From assembly GCF_006483455.1 (NCBI RefSeq), contig NZ_PPPU01000021.1, forward strand, positions 1 through 44,038: a DNA stretch of 44,038 nucleotides. Reading direction: 5' to 3'. The stretch's first letter is position 1, and every line of letters begins with the position of its first letter. A program made the position numbers and the translations under genes. Shown here piece after piece: positions 11,160 through 21,300 of the stretch. A model generated the notes under the pieces. It had not been told where the DNA came from. It did not search any database and worked only from the letters and a program-made list of their open reading frames with translations. This DNA comes from Methylomonas koyamae. Its GTDB lineage: Bacteria; Pseudomonadota; Gammaproteobacteria; Methylococcales; Methylomonadaceae.

Positions 11160-12044
11160 TCAAACGATGTCAGCCAGCATCAGTAAATCCGCGGTCTGGC
11201 GCCGTACCTGTTCGGTCACGGCGGGATCCAGCGCCGACAGCCAACGCTGCGGAATATTATCGACACCGTATTTGGCGCCGGCCAGCATCCCCGCCAAAGC
11301 CCCGGTAGTATCGGCGTCGCCGCCTTGGTTGACGGTGGCGACCAGACAGGATTCGAAACTGTCGCTGTTGAAAAAATGGTGTAGTACGGTCTGCACGGTA
11401 TCGACGATATAGCCCGACGCTCGTCCCGGATAAGGGTTGTAGCCGAATTCAGAGTAACGTTGTATCAAGCCTGCGGCGACCTCTCGACAAGCGGCCTCGT
11501 CACGGCCGCCGATCAATAACCCGGCCATCCTCCCCAAGGCCAACGTCGCCGCATCGGATAAGGCATGGTGGTGGGTAATTCGGCTTTGTTGCAAACTCCA
11601 CTGCTCGAACAGTTCCGGCCGCTGCAAGGTCGCCAACACCACCGGCAGATTGCGCATGCAGGCGCCGTTCCCGGCTTCGTCGTCGCGCGGTTCGCCCGAC
11701 AGTTCTCCCCGATCACGAAACCGGAGAATGCCGCGCCGGCAGGTATTGCCGACGTCGACCGGCCCGCTTTCCAGCCAGGCCAGAAAATTCTCCGCCACCG
11801 CCCGCAAATTCCAGCCTTGGTTGTCGATGATCGCCTGGCCCAAGGCCAAACACATCTGGGTGTCGTCGGTCACCTGGCCCGGCGCCAGGCCCAACCAACC
11901 ACCGCCGACGATGTCGCGGTGCACGCCGCAATGCTTTTGAATCCGCTTGGGCGACATGAATTCCACCGTCGCTCCCAAGGCATCGCCGCAGGCAAAGCCC
12001 AGGTAAGCCCCCAGCGCCCGCCCTAGAATCTGTTCGTTCATCAA
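11160..12044 (-). CDS. draG: ADP-ribosyl-[dinitrogen reductase] hydrolase
   Basis: DraG removes the ADP-ribose that DraT places on an arginine of nitrogenase reductase (NifH), so it reactivates nitrogenase. The 294 residues match the family length. The di-metal ADP-ribosylhydrolase motifs are visible: GDALGATVEFMS near residue 20, TDDTQMCLALG near 60, and NQGGDADTTGALAGMLAGA near 240. Its ATG overlaps the draT stop in an ATGA arrangement (12041-12044), so the two are translated together. The pairing with draT makes DraG more likely than a generic ADP-ribosylglycohydrolase. Confidence 0.92.
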   Translation of the reverse strand: MMNEQILGRALGAYLGFACGDALGATVEFMSPKRIQKHCGVHRDIVGGGWLGLAPGQVTDDTQMCLALGQAIIDNQGWNLRAVAENFLAWLESGPVDVGNTCRRGILRFRDRGELSGEPRDDEAGNGACMRNLPVVLATLQRPELFEQWSLQQSRITHHHALSDAATLALGRMAGLLIGGRDEAACREVAAGLIQRYSEFGYNPYPGRASGYIVDTVQTVLHHFFNSDSFESCLVATVNQGGDADTTGALAGMLAGAKYGVDNIPQRWLSALDPAVTEQVRRQTADLLMLADIV

Positions 12045-12847
12045 CTCAACACCTTAACCCGGTAATCGCCGCCGATCGCCAGATATTCCGCTTCTCCACG
12101 CAAGGCATGATGCGGCAGCAGTTCGTTAAAAAACACCAACTTCACCATCGGCACCCGCACTTCGAGGATATTGGCGCCGAATTCGCTGGCGATGCCGGGA
12201 CGATCGGTAAACGAGACGATACTGTTGAAGCGGACGATTTTGTCGTGCCGGCCCTCTTCCTTGACGACGTAATCTTCCAACGCGTCCACGCCCCGGTAAA
12301 GGGTCTTGTGAGTCGCGGCAGGAACCTGGAACCGCTCGACCACCCACTGGCAAAACTCGTAAACCAGATCCAACTGCATATAGATACAGTTGTTGTGGTA
12401 ACGGCTGTTCATCTTTTCTTCGATGTAAGTCAGCCAGTCGTTGCTGATGAAATTGCGAATCCGGGTTTTATGAAAGTTGGGAAACAAACCGAAGCGGCTT
12501 TCCACCCAGCCCTTCATTACCGCACCCTGGGCATTGTTGGAATCCATCCCCCAATCCTGGATCAAACGCAGGTAACTGTTACGGTAACGGCGCCGGCCCT
12601 GAGCATCGTCGCGCAAGCGCTGTTCGGTTTCGAAGCCAAACACCACACACATATAATCCTGAAACACCCTGCCGCAAGCAGCCAAAGTCGCTTGTTGCGC
12701 CAATTGGTCGAATAACCCCGGCGCCGACTCCCGGGTACCGGCAATATGCAAAGACTTGGGATGGTCGTTGAACAATTGGCTGGCAATGCAGGCAGTCGCT
12801 ACGCCGATTAAATTGGTGCTGTGGCCGTAACGGCTGATGTCGGGCAT
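12041..12847 (-). CDS. draT: NAD+-dinitrogen-reductase ADP-D-ribosyltransferase
   Basis: DraT switches off nitrogenase reductase by transferring ADP-ribose from NAD+ when ammonium rises or energy falls. The 268 residues start with GHSTNLIGVATACIASQLFN, typical of DraT. They include the conserved LYRGVDALEDYVV and VRFNSIVSFTDRPGIASEFG, which carries the Arg...Ser-Phe-Thr pattern of the ADP-ribosyltransferase fold. draT-draG order with a 4-bp overlap is the common arrangement. It implies that the host fixes nitrogen and is likely to have a PII-type (GlnB/GlnK) input, though neither nif nor gln genes are in this window. Confidence 0.93.
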   Translation of the reverse strand: MPDISRYGHSTNLIGVATACIASQLFNDHPKSLHIAGTRESAPGLFDQLAQQATLAACGRVFQDYMCVVFGFETEQRLRDDAQGRRRYRNSYLRLIQDWGMDSNNAQGAVMKGWVESRFGLFPNFHKTRIRNFISNDWLTYIEEKMNSRYHNNCIYMQLDLVYEFCQWVVERFQVPAATHKTLYRGVDALEDYVVKEEGRHDKIVRFNSIVSFTDRPGIASEFGANILEVRVPMVKLVFFNELLPHHALRGEAEYLAIGGDYRVKVLS

Positions 12848-13021
12848 GTCTTAAATGATGCGGTGGTTCGCGGTACCGGCATTCTGACATCGATACCCGG
12901 CGCTTGCCATACCGGCACGGATCACGCCTCAATCGCCACACCGGCAACCAACCCCGGTTTGCGAATTGGCCGGCCCGGTAGCACAATGCGCCATCGTTGC
13001 ACAGCAATCGGGAGTTCGACC

Positions 13022-14608
13022 ATGGCGCATTCTTTGTCATTTCGCCGGCTGATATTGGCCTTACAAGCGGCCCGCCGCCAACACCTCAAAACCCAACAGC
13101 GCCCGGCGCCGGCTGCGGGCAGCGAACTTGGCTGGAATCGGCGCCGCTTCGTCAAAACCTCGGTCGCGGCCGGTATCGCCGGCCTGCTCGGCCAAAGTCT
13201 GCCTTTACCGGCCAGCGCCGGCAATAACCCCCCGCGACAAAGCGTCGCAATTATTGGCGCCGGCATCGCCGGTTTAAACGCCGCCTATCGCTTGCAACGG
13301 GCCGGCATAACCGCAACGGTCTACGAAGCCCGCAACCGCCCCGGCGGCCGTATGCTTTCGACCAGCATCAATAACGGTTTGACCGTCGATTTAGGCGCGG
13401 AATTGATCAATACCGATCACCACGACATGCGCGCCCTGGCCAAAGCCTTCGATATTCCGCTGTTCAACAAACTGAAAGACGCCAATCGCCTGCCCTATCC
13501 GAAAGAAACCTACTTCTTCGACGGCGTCGCTTACAGCGAAGCTCAGCTCGCGTTGGACCTGGCCGATCTGGCCGGGCAGATTAACGACGACGCCGGCTTG
13601 CTGGACAGCGATTGGGATACCTACGCCCCGGCATTCGACCAACTCTCGGTCGCCGATTACCTAGACCGCCACGCCGATAAAATCCCCCAACCCTATGTCC
13701 GCGCCCTGCTGGAAAACGCGATTCGGACCGAATACGGCGTCGAAGCGGCCGAGTCCTCGGCATTACAGCTGTTGTTTCTGTTACCGGTCGTAAACGGTCA
13801 AGCGGTCGAACTGCTCAGCTACAGCGACGAAGCCTTTGCCGTACCGGGCGGCTCGGCGTCGATTACCGATGCGCTCGCCGCAAGCTTGGCCGGCCAAATC
13901 CGGTTCGGCACAACCCTGCACAGTATCGAGCGGCACAACAGCCGCTACACGTTACAGTTTGCCGATCGAAGCCAGGCCGAAGCCGACATCGTCATTATCA
14001 CGCTGCCGTTCCCGGCCTTGCGCCGCGTCGATTTGCACGTTTCGTTGCCGGCGCGGTTCCGCCGCTTCATCGCCGAAACCGGCCTGGGCGTTAACGAGAA
14101 GCTGATCGCCGGATTCGACCGGCGCTTCTGGCACCAGCCGAACGGCTTTAGCCTGGCGGCCTGGACCGACCTGGGCTTCGCCGAAGTTTGGGACGAATCG
14201 CAGCGCCAACCCCGGCGCACCGACGGCGCCTTGAATTTCTTTTTGGGCGGCGACCAAGCCCGGCAATTCAACCGCACATCCAATTTTAACGCCGTAGCCG
14301 ACCGCTTCATCGCCGATTTGGACCGCTTCGTACCGGGCGCCGCCGTTTCCGCCAACGGCGCCAATATTCGCAGCGCCTGGGGTAACAGCCGTTACACCGG
14401 CGGCGGCTACGCCAACTTCGCTCCTGGTCAGCTCAGCGAATTTGCCGACTATTTCTGGGTCGAGGCCAATCCTGCCGCGGCACAACAAGTGGTGTTCGAC
14501 CGACTGCTGTTCGCCGGCGAACATCTGAGCGATGCTTATTACGGCTTCATGGAAGGCGGCGCCCAAACCGGCCGGCTGGCGGCGGACTACGTCATAAAAC
14601 AACTGTAA
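13022..14608 (+). CDS. Tat-exported flavin monoamine oxidase family protein
   Basis: This 528-residue FAD-dependent amine oxidase-type enzyme has an unknown substrate. The twin-arginine motif RRRFVK at residues 40-45 precedes a hydrophobic stretch ending in ASA, so the folded flavoprotein should be exported by Tat. The dinucleotide fold VAIIGAGIAGLNAAYRLQ starts near residue 74, followed by YEARNRPGGRM. The C-terminal FAD motif FAGEHLS...GFMEGGAQTGRLAAD is present. The frame is open back to 12821, but the ATG at 13022 has GGGAG seven bases upstream and gives a sensible Tat leader. The upstream extension would overlap draT and looks non-coding. Confidence 0.85.
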   Translation: MAHSLSFRRLILALQAARRQHLKTQQRPAPAAGSELGWNRRRFVKTSVAAGIAGLLGQSLPLPASAGNNPPRQSVAIIGAGIAGLNAAYRLQRAGITATVYEARNRPGGRMLSTSINNGLTVDLGAELINTDHHDMRALAKAFDIPLFNKLKDANRLPYPKETYFFDGVAYSEAQLALDLADLAGQINDDAGLLDSDWDTYAPAFDQLSVADYLDRHADKIPQPYVRALLENAIRTEYGVEAAESSALQLLFLLPVVNGQAVELLSYSDEAFAVPGGSASITDALAASLAGQIRFGTTLHSIERHNSRYTLQFADRSQAEADIVIITLPFPALRRVDLHVSLPARFRRFIAETGLGVNEKLIAGFDRRFWHQPNGFSLAAWTDLGFAEVWDESQRQPRRTDGALNFFLGGDQARQFNRTSNFNAVADRFIADLDRFVPGAAVSANGANIRSAWGNSRYTGGGYANFAPGQLSEFADYFWVEANPAAAQQVVFDRLLFAGEHLSDAYYGFMEGGAQTGRLAADYVIKQL

Positions 14609-14664
14609 CCGCGCTAGGCCCTGCCGCAGCGGCTTCCTAACCATCACCCATTCGGAGACTTGCT

Positions 14665-15591
14665 ATGGACCCAAAACGTTATCGCGGCTGTACCAACGTT
14701 TCCGGCGCTGTTGCCATCGACGCCAACCATTTCGTCGTCGCCGACGATGAAGACAACCTGCTCGGCGTGTTCGACAGCCGCCATGAACAAGTCTTGCCGC
14801 CCCGCATCGGGTTGTCTGAATTGTTTGCCGGCGAAATCGAAGACGGCAAAGGCTGCGAAATCGATTTGGAAGGCGCCGCCGCGATCGGCGACGTTTATTT
14901 CTGGATCGGCTCGCACAGCACCAACAAAGACGGCGAACGCCGCCCCAGCCGCCACCGCCTGTTCGCGCTGCAAATCCAGCGCAACGCCGTCGGCGAATTC
15001 AGCGGACAGCGTTATGGGCAAATTTACCGGACCTTGATCGACGACCTGATCCTGGACCGCCGGTTTAAACCCTATCGGTTGGATAAGGCAGTCGGCATCG
15101 CGCCGAAAGCCTTGGGCGGTCTTAGTATCGAAGGCTTGGCGGCCACACCGGAGCAAAGTTTGCTGATCGGTTTCCGCAATCCGCTGGCCGGCGGCACCGA
15201 GAAAAACGGCAGCTTACAAGACGGCAAGGCCCTGATCGTGCCGCTGCTGAATCCGCTAAACCTTCTGCAAGACCAAGCCGCAAAATTCGGCGACCCGATC
15301 GAACTGGACCTAGGCGGCTACGGCATTCGCGACATCGCCTGGCGCCGAGACGACGAATACCTTATCGTCGCCGGGCCTTACCACTTCAACGAAAAACGCC
15401 AGGAGAAACATCGGCTGTATTTATGGGATAGCACTACAGACAGACCCGAACCCGTCAAACATATCGACCTGAAGAAAATGAATATCGAGGCCACTTTCTT
15501 TTTTCCCGGACAAACGGATCGGGTGGAATTATTAACAGATGATGGAGAGAAAAAAGGCTTCCAACGCGCAACCGTGATGCTGAATCGCTAA
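14665..15591 (+). CDS. DUF3616-like beta-propeller protein
   Basis: This 308-residue soluble protein has repeated beta-strand units that suggest a propeller: VSGAVAIDANHFVVADDEDN, LEGAAAIGDVYFWIGSHS, LSIEGLAATPEQSLLIGFRNP and IRDIAWRRDDEYLIVAGPY. This pattern matches my recollection of DUF3616. No signal peptide is evident. An upstream GGAGACTTGCT element provides a ribosome site for the ATG at 14665. The gene follows the amine oxidase after 56 bp on the same strand and is convergent with the Roc-COR gene, only 25 bp apart. The function is unknown; no catalytic motif is seen. Confidence 0.6.
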   Translation: MDPKRYRGCTNVSGAVAIDANHFVVADDEDNLLGVFDSRHEQVLPPRIGLSELFAGEIEDGKGCEIDLEGAAAIGDVYFWIGSHSTNKDGERRPSRHRLFALQIQRNAVGEFSGQRYGQIYRTLIDDLILDRRFKPYRLDKAVGIAPKALGGLSIEGLAATPEQSLLIGFRNPLAGGTEKNGSLQDGKALIVPLLNPLNLLQDQAAKFGDPIELDLGGYGIRDIAWRRDDEYLIVAGPYHFNEKRQEKHRLYLWDSTTDRPEPVKHIDLKKMNIEATFFFPGQTDRVELLTDDGEKKGFQRATVMLNR

Positions 15592-15616
15592 TCCCCAAAA
15601 CACCATTCAAAATCGC

Positions 15617-18334
15617 TTACAAAAAATTCGCCAAGGCGTCGATTGCCACAGGCGCCTTCTCGATCAGCCAATCGATTGACTCGCCACCGTCCTTGATCAG
15701 CTTTAAAGCTTCGATGGTTTTGGTAGTGCCTTCCTTGGCGTGGTCGGCGAAGCGTTCCAATCTGTCCAGCGCGGACTTGCGCTGTTCCGGCTCGGCTTGC
15801 TGTAACTCAGCCAGCGCCTTGCGGATCATTTCCAGCTCACGCAAGGCTTGCTTGCGTAGGGTTTCATCTTCAACCTCTACTTCCAGAAGATCTTCGATTT
15901 TGCCCAACTCCTTGCCTAGCTGCTTAGCCTGTTCGATGTAGACGGATTTATCGCCGAGGGTGACATCGCTCATCTGACCGTTTTCCTGGTAAATAATCCG
16001 GTCGCCATGAAAATGAATTTCCCGTGCTTGCTGCTCCCGCTGTTGTTTCGGCATGATTTTCAAGACCTCGCTCAATTGAAATATTCCGTGTTCGTCAATA
16101 TATTCGCGCCGACCGACACGCTCTAACGCCAACAAGGTACGGAAAGGCGCACGCGGCCCGTCTTCGCCGTCACGTAGCGACCCATTTAACGGCAAGCCCA
16201 CCCATTCCTGATAGCGCAACTTTGGCATCGGTTTTAGCAGCGACTTGAATTCGTCATACAGCACCGAGAAATACCGGGCCGCGTCGGTGCCGTGTAACCA
16301 AATCGACAAACGGCGGCGATGGTAATCGGCTTGCACCAAGGCTTGGGCTTGGTAACTGTCCGACTTCAACCGCACGCCGTTTTGCCACACCAAGCCATCG
16401 ACAATTTCGGCGTGGCGGCGCACGATAAATACCGTCATCAAATGCCGCGGCAGCAAGCCCTCGAAATCGAAATCAAAAGCCAGCGCCTGGGCTTTATCGA
16501 ATGCCAAGGCTGCCGGACGGTCGGACGGCAACAAATCCGGCAGTATGTAGCTATCGAGCTTATTCGGTAAGCGATAGCAAATTTCAAACTGCTCCATGGC
16601 TTCCAAGATAAAACCGGCCTTGTCGGCCGGATAGTTCAAACTATGTCCTTGCTCGTCCTCAAGCTTGACATGCTTAAGGATTTCAACCACGGCTTTTTTA
16701 GCGACCTGCCCACGGCCTTGTTTGGCCGCGTCGGCATACAGCACCGAATACACCCCGTAAGTCAGCCAACACGGGTTCAATACATAGCCGTCCAGAATCG
16801 GTATATTGGGAAAATGCACCACCTGGCCGAGTTTGTCCAATAAATCCAGCAGCCAATCACGGTCCAAGCCTCCAGACTGCGCTATCCGTTGCTCGTCACA
16901 CAATTGTTGGTAGTGATCGGCACTCAGAAATGCCTCCCGTCTGGCTAACGCCTGCAGTTGCTCAAACACATTAAAGTGGGCAGTCGTCAAAAGGATTTGG
17001 TGGGTGCCGATGGCACCCAACTGCCCGGCCAACGCTTCTTGAAAGATCTGAAATTGCTTTTGATGGCTATCCCGGTAATGCAGGCAGGACAAGGGATAAT
17101 ACCCAACGATGTTCGGATAACGCGCCTTTAGGTCGTTCATATCCAGATTCACCGCCGCCAACTCGACTTTGTTGCCGACTAACAGCACCGACGCATCGCC
17201 GCCGAAGGCCCGTACGTGTTCCAGCCAATATTCGGCTTGCTGGTTGGCGTTGATTTCGGCCCGACCGTCAAGCACCAGCACATAGACGCACTTCTCGCGC
17301 AGGAAAAATTTATGGGTAGCGTGGGCCATTACCTGACCACCAAAATCCCACAAATGCGCCTTGATATTACTGTCCGGCAGAAGCCACTCGCGTATCGCCA
17401 CGCCCGGCGTCATCGCTTCCTGGCCTTCGATAATCTCCTCGTTATGCAAGGCCCGGATCAAAGAGGTTTTACCGGCAAAACCATAGCCGATGAAGATGGC
17501 CCGCACACGATTCAGCGGAATGTTGGCATCGCCGGCTGTCAGCAACTTCAGGTAAGCATTGACTGCCGCCGGCCCCTGCTCCAACAACGATTGGTCCAAA
17601 TGAAATGTTCGTTCCAGCATTTCCCAATCAATCGGCTTAGCATCCAAGCGATCTCGCAGCCAATCCGCCCACCAATCGAAATCGTCTCCATACTCTCGCA
17701 AGGCCGCCAAAAAATTCCGAAACAATGTCGGGTAGTCGATGCTATCGGCTCGATTGGCGCCCAAAAAACTCTTCAGTTCAGCCAGGACGCTTGGATTTTT
17801 GTAGGGAATTGGCAAGGGGCTTTGCAAATATTTCAGAGCATTACTGTTTTTATCCAGGGCCTCTAACTCCGCCAATAAACTCCTACCCGAATTGAAACCC
17901 CGTTTAGTTAGAGCTTCGTCGGCGCAGAAGGCGGCGGCGGCGGCGGCGGCGACAGCGTCTGCGTCGGTGGCGGCGGCGGCGGTGGCGGCGGTGGCGGCGG
18001 CAAAGGCGACATTGGTGGCGACGTAGGTGGAGGGGGTGAAGCCGATGTTGGTGGCGACATCCAAGGCGGCTTCAGCGGCGGCGTTGGAAGCGGAGGATGC
18101 GTCGCCCCCCATATTCCGCTGGCTCGCCATAGCGTAAGTCGCATGCACTGCTCGCAGCAGCGCTAGAAAATGCGTCTTCCGCTGCTCTTGCGACCAGAAG
18201 TGCAGAAACTCCTTTTTTACGCCTAACAAACACGGCAAAGCCATCATTGCGGCCCGGGCAGCGAAAGCTACTCGCAACGGCGGCGGCAGGGGCTTTAAGC
18301 GCTTCTGAAAATCGTCTCTACTCGGTGCTTGCAT
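15617..18334 (-). CDS. Roc-COR GTPase with Ala-rich N-terminus
   Basis: This 905-residue protein belongs to the ROCO class of large GTPases. Residues 1-75 form a helical head, 76-145 are an Ala-rich stretch, and 150-275 are a helical linker. The Roc GTPase follows: P-loop GYGFAGKTS (283-291), DFGGQ (330-334) and the G4 motif as NKVE (388-391) in place of the usual NKxD. A COR dimerisation region runs to about 720, including the typical LPDLLPSDRP. The C-terminal tail (about 770-905) is charged helix ending in a hydrophobic amphipathic segment. There are no leucine-rich repeats. It lies 52 bp after the RND pump gene on the same strand. Its role is unknown; signalling or conflict roles are guesses. 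Confidence 0.8.
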   Translation of the reverse strand: MQAPSRDDFQKRLKPLPPPLRVAFAARAAMMALPCLLGVKKEFLHFWSQEQRKTHFLALLRAVHATYAMASQRNMGGDASSASNAAAEAALDVATNIGFTPSTYVATNVAFAAATAATAAAATDADAVAAAAAAAFCADEALTKRGFNSGRSLLAELEALDKNSNALKYLQSPLPIPYKNPSVLAELKSFLGANRADSIDYPTLFRNFLAALREYGDDFDWWADWLRDRLDAKPIDWEMLERTFHLDQSLLEQGPAAVNAYLKLLTAGDANIPLNRVRAIFIGYGFAGKTSLIRALHNEEIIEGQEAMTPGVAIREWLLPDSNIKAHLWDFGGQVMAHATHKFFLREKCVYVLVLDGRAEINANQQAEYWLEHVRAFGGDASVLLVGNKVELAAVNLDMNDLKARYPNIVGYYPLSCLHYRDSHQKQFQIFQEALAGQLGAIGTHQILLTTAHFNVFEQLQALARREAFLSADHYQQLCDEQRIAQSGGLDRDWLLDLLDKLGQVVHFPNIPILDGYVLNPCWLTYGVYSVLYADAAKQGRGQVAKKAVVEILKHVKLEDEQGHSLNYPADKAGFILEAMEQFEICYRLPNKLDSYILPDLLPSDRPAALAFDKAQALAFDFDFEGLLPRHLMTVFIVRRHAEIVDGLVWQNGVRLKSDSYQAQALVQADYHRRRLSIWLHGTDAARYFSVLYDEFKSLLKPMPKLRYQEWVGLPLNGSLRDGEDGPRAPFRTLLALERVGRREYIDEHGIFQLSEVLKIMPKQQREQQAREIHFHGDRIIYQENGQMSDVTLGDKSVYIEQAKQLGKELGKIEDLLEVEVEDETLRKQALRELEMIRKALAELQQAEPEQRKSALDRLERFADHAKEGTTKTIEALKLIKDGGESIDWLIEKAPVAIDALANFL
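17928..18004. repeat. GCN trinucleotide microsatellite inside the Roc-COR gene
   Basis: The plus strand shows runs of GGC with interruptions (GGT, GAC, GTC). On the coding strand these are GCC/GCN codons for two alanine runs, about residues 112-122 and 128-135. Uninterrupted stretches reach about seven triplets at 17930-17950. Such tracts can change length in steps of three without breaking the frame. Confidence 0.75.
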
Positions 18335-18386
18335 CGCGGGTCGCCAGCATTAGCCTTAAACTTGCCATGCTAACCGAATCGGCGTT

Positions 18387-21300
18387 TTATTGCTCGGCTT
18401 GCGCCTTCTTCGGCATATTCCGGTTAATCAAAAAATACACCACCGGTATTACCACCAAAGAAAACAAAGTGGAAGCGATGATGCCGAAAATAAAGCTCCA
18501 GGCCAGGCCGGAGAAAATCGGATCCAGGACGATCATCACCGAACCCAGTACCGCCGATGCGGCCGTTAAAAAGATCGGGTTCAAACGGGTGGCGCCGGCT
18601 TCGACAATGGCATCGGCCAGACTGATGTCCGGGTCGCCGCGATAGATGTTTTCGGTGAAGTCGATCAGGATGATCGAGTTGCGCACGACGATGCCGGCCA
18701 GCGCGATCATGCCGATCATCGCCGTGGCCGTGAAATAGATCGGGCTGGCGTATTCGCCGACGTCGCCGGCGAACAGATTGATCAACCAAAAACCGGGCAT
18801 GATGCCGATTACGGTCAGCGGAATCGCGATCATCATGATCAGCGGCACTCCCAAAGAGCCGGTCTGGCCGACCAGCAAGATGTAGATCATCACCATCGCC
18901 GCGGCAAAAGCCAAGCCCAAATCGCGGAACACGTCGACGGTAATTTTCCATTCGCCCTCGCCGGCCATTTCGGCTTTATAACCGGCCGGTAGTGGTTTGG
19001 CTTCGAACACGTCGAACAAATCCAGAATCGCTTCGACCGGACTGCGGCCGGCCATTTCCGCGGTGACGTAAGCCACACGTTGCAGGTTCTTGTGGTAAAT
19101 GGCCTTTTGCCCGAGCTGGCGCTCGAAACGGCCCAACTCGCTCAGATGCACCAATACGCCGTTGGCGGTTTTGACCGACAGAGCCAGCAGATCGGCTTCG
19201 GCCGAACGCGCGGCGCGGGGCAATTGCAACCTGATGGCCAGAGGTTGCCGCTCGTTCTCAATGTGTAGTAATCCGACATCGGCACCGGCCAGCGCCAACT
19301 GCAAGGTTTGGGCGATTTGCGCGGCAGTCACGCCCAACGCCGCGGCCTTTTCGTGTTCGACCAGAAACTGCCATTTGTCGTAATCGGCTTCGACGAAATC
19401 GTCGACGTCGACCACACCCCCGGTTTGCTGCATGTCCGCCCGCACCCGGTTGGCGACATTGATGATATCGGCATAATCGGCTTGCGGCGGGCCGTAGACT
19501 TCGGCGACGACGGTGGACAGCACCGGCGGCCCCGGCGGCATTTCCACGATCTTGATGTTGGCGCCGAATTGTTTTTCGATGCGGTCGACCTCGGGCCGCA
19601 TCCGCAGCGCGATTTCATGCGAGCCTTGCTCGCGGCGGGTTTTATCGGCCAGCACGATGCGGATGTCGCCGACATTGGCGCCCTGCCGCAAATAGTAATG
19701 GCGGACCATGCCGTTGAAATCCATCGGCGACGACAGACCGACATAGCTTTGGTAGCTGCTGATTTCGTTGACCGTCGCTAGATAGCGGCCCAGCTCCGCG
19801 GCGACGCGGTCGGTGGCTTCCAGCGACGAACCCTTGGGCATGTCGATGACCAATTGCAGCTCGTTTTTGTTGTCGAACGGCAGCAATTTAAGCGGCACCA
19901 CTCGGGTCACCGCCATCAAGGCCGACAACACGAAGGCCACGATCACCGCTCCCAAAAACCACCAGGCCTTGGCTTTGTCCGCCAGCAGCGGTGCCAGGAT
20001 CGCTTGGTAAACCCTGAATCCCCGGCTCTGCTTCAAATCGAATGCCGGGCCGTGGTCTTTGCCGTAATCGCCCTTCAATAACCGGTAACTGGCCCAGGGC
20101 GTAACGCTGAAGGCAATCACCAGCGACAACAGCATCGCGATAGGCACGTTAAACGCCATCGGCGCCATGTACGGCCCCATCATGCCGGTGATGAAAAACA
20201 TCGGCACGAAGGACATGATCACCGCAAACGTCGCCAGTATCGTCGGCGGCCTGATCTCGTCGACCGCGCTGAGCAAGGCTTGCAACGGCGGTTCTTTGCG
20301 CAGCTTGTAATGGCGGTGAATGTTTTCGACGTCGACGATAGGGTCGTCCACCAACAAACCCAACGATAAGATCAAGGCAAACAAGGTCACCCGATTGATC
20401 GTGTAACCGAAGATCAGATCGCACAGCAGCGTGATCGCAAACGTCATCGGCACCGCCAGCGATACGATCAGCGATTCCTTAAAACCGAGCGACAAGGCCA
20501 GCAAAACGATGATGGTCAAAATGGCGATGCCTAGATGCATGACCAGTTCGTTAACCTTATGGTCGGCGGTTTCGCCGTAGTTGCGGGTCACGGTTAGTAA
20601 CACGTCGTCCGGAATCAAGGAGCCTTTCAGTTCTTCGGTCAGCGCCAGTACCTGTTCGGCCACGCTGACGGCGTTGGCGCCGCGGCGTTTGGCGATGGCG
20701 ATGGTCGCCAGGGGCCGTTCCTCGCCGGCCTGCGGCAAGCGACCGGGCTCGCCGAGCGTGTGCATCTGCGCCACGGCCGGGCCGAAACCGATGCGGGTGT
20801 AGTAGTCGGTGTCGGCCGACCCGTCGATCACTTCAGCCACGTCGCGCAAATGCAGCAAGCGGCCGTTGCCGCCGGCCACCACGGTATTACCGACCTGCTC
20901 CGCGCTTTGGTAGTAGGGTCCGGCTTCCAAGACGATTTCGCGGTCGTTGGCGGTGGTTTGGCCAACCTGCAGATTCAGGTTGTTCTGCTGCAACGCGCGT
21001 TGCACATCGGCCAGGCCGATACCGCCGGCCTGCAATTTGGCCGGATCGGGATAAACCGAAATCCGCCGCGGCGCAGCGCCGACCACCCAGCTTTTGCCGA
21101 CGTTATCTACTGCCCGCAAGCGCTCGATCAGTTCGTCGGCGATACGGCGCAAGCCCATTTCGTCGACGTTGGTGTTCTGCGGCGACAGGCTCAGCAATAA
21201 AATGGGTACGTCGTCGATTTCCACCGGCTTGACCAGCCAATCGCTGACGCCGGGCGGAATGATGTCCTGGTTGGCCAGCAATTTATCCCGGGTCTTGATC

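Noticed and set aside
12821-13021. N-terminal extension of the amine oxidase frame.
   Set aside because: It overlaps draT, lacks a ribosome site, and would bury the Tat leader. The ATG at 13022 has a good ribosome site.
17908-18144. Proline-rich open frame on the minus strand.
   Set aside because: It is the out-of-frame shadow of the Ala-coding GCN tract in the Roc-COR gene.
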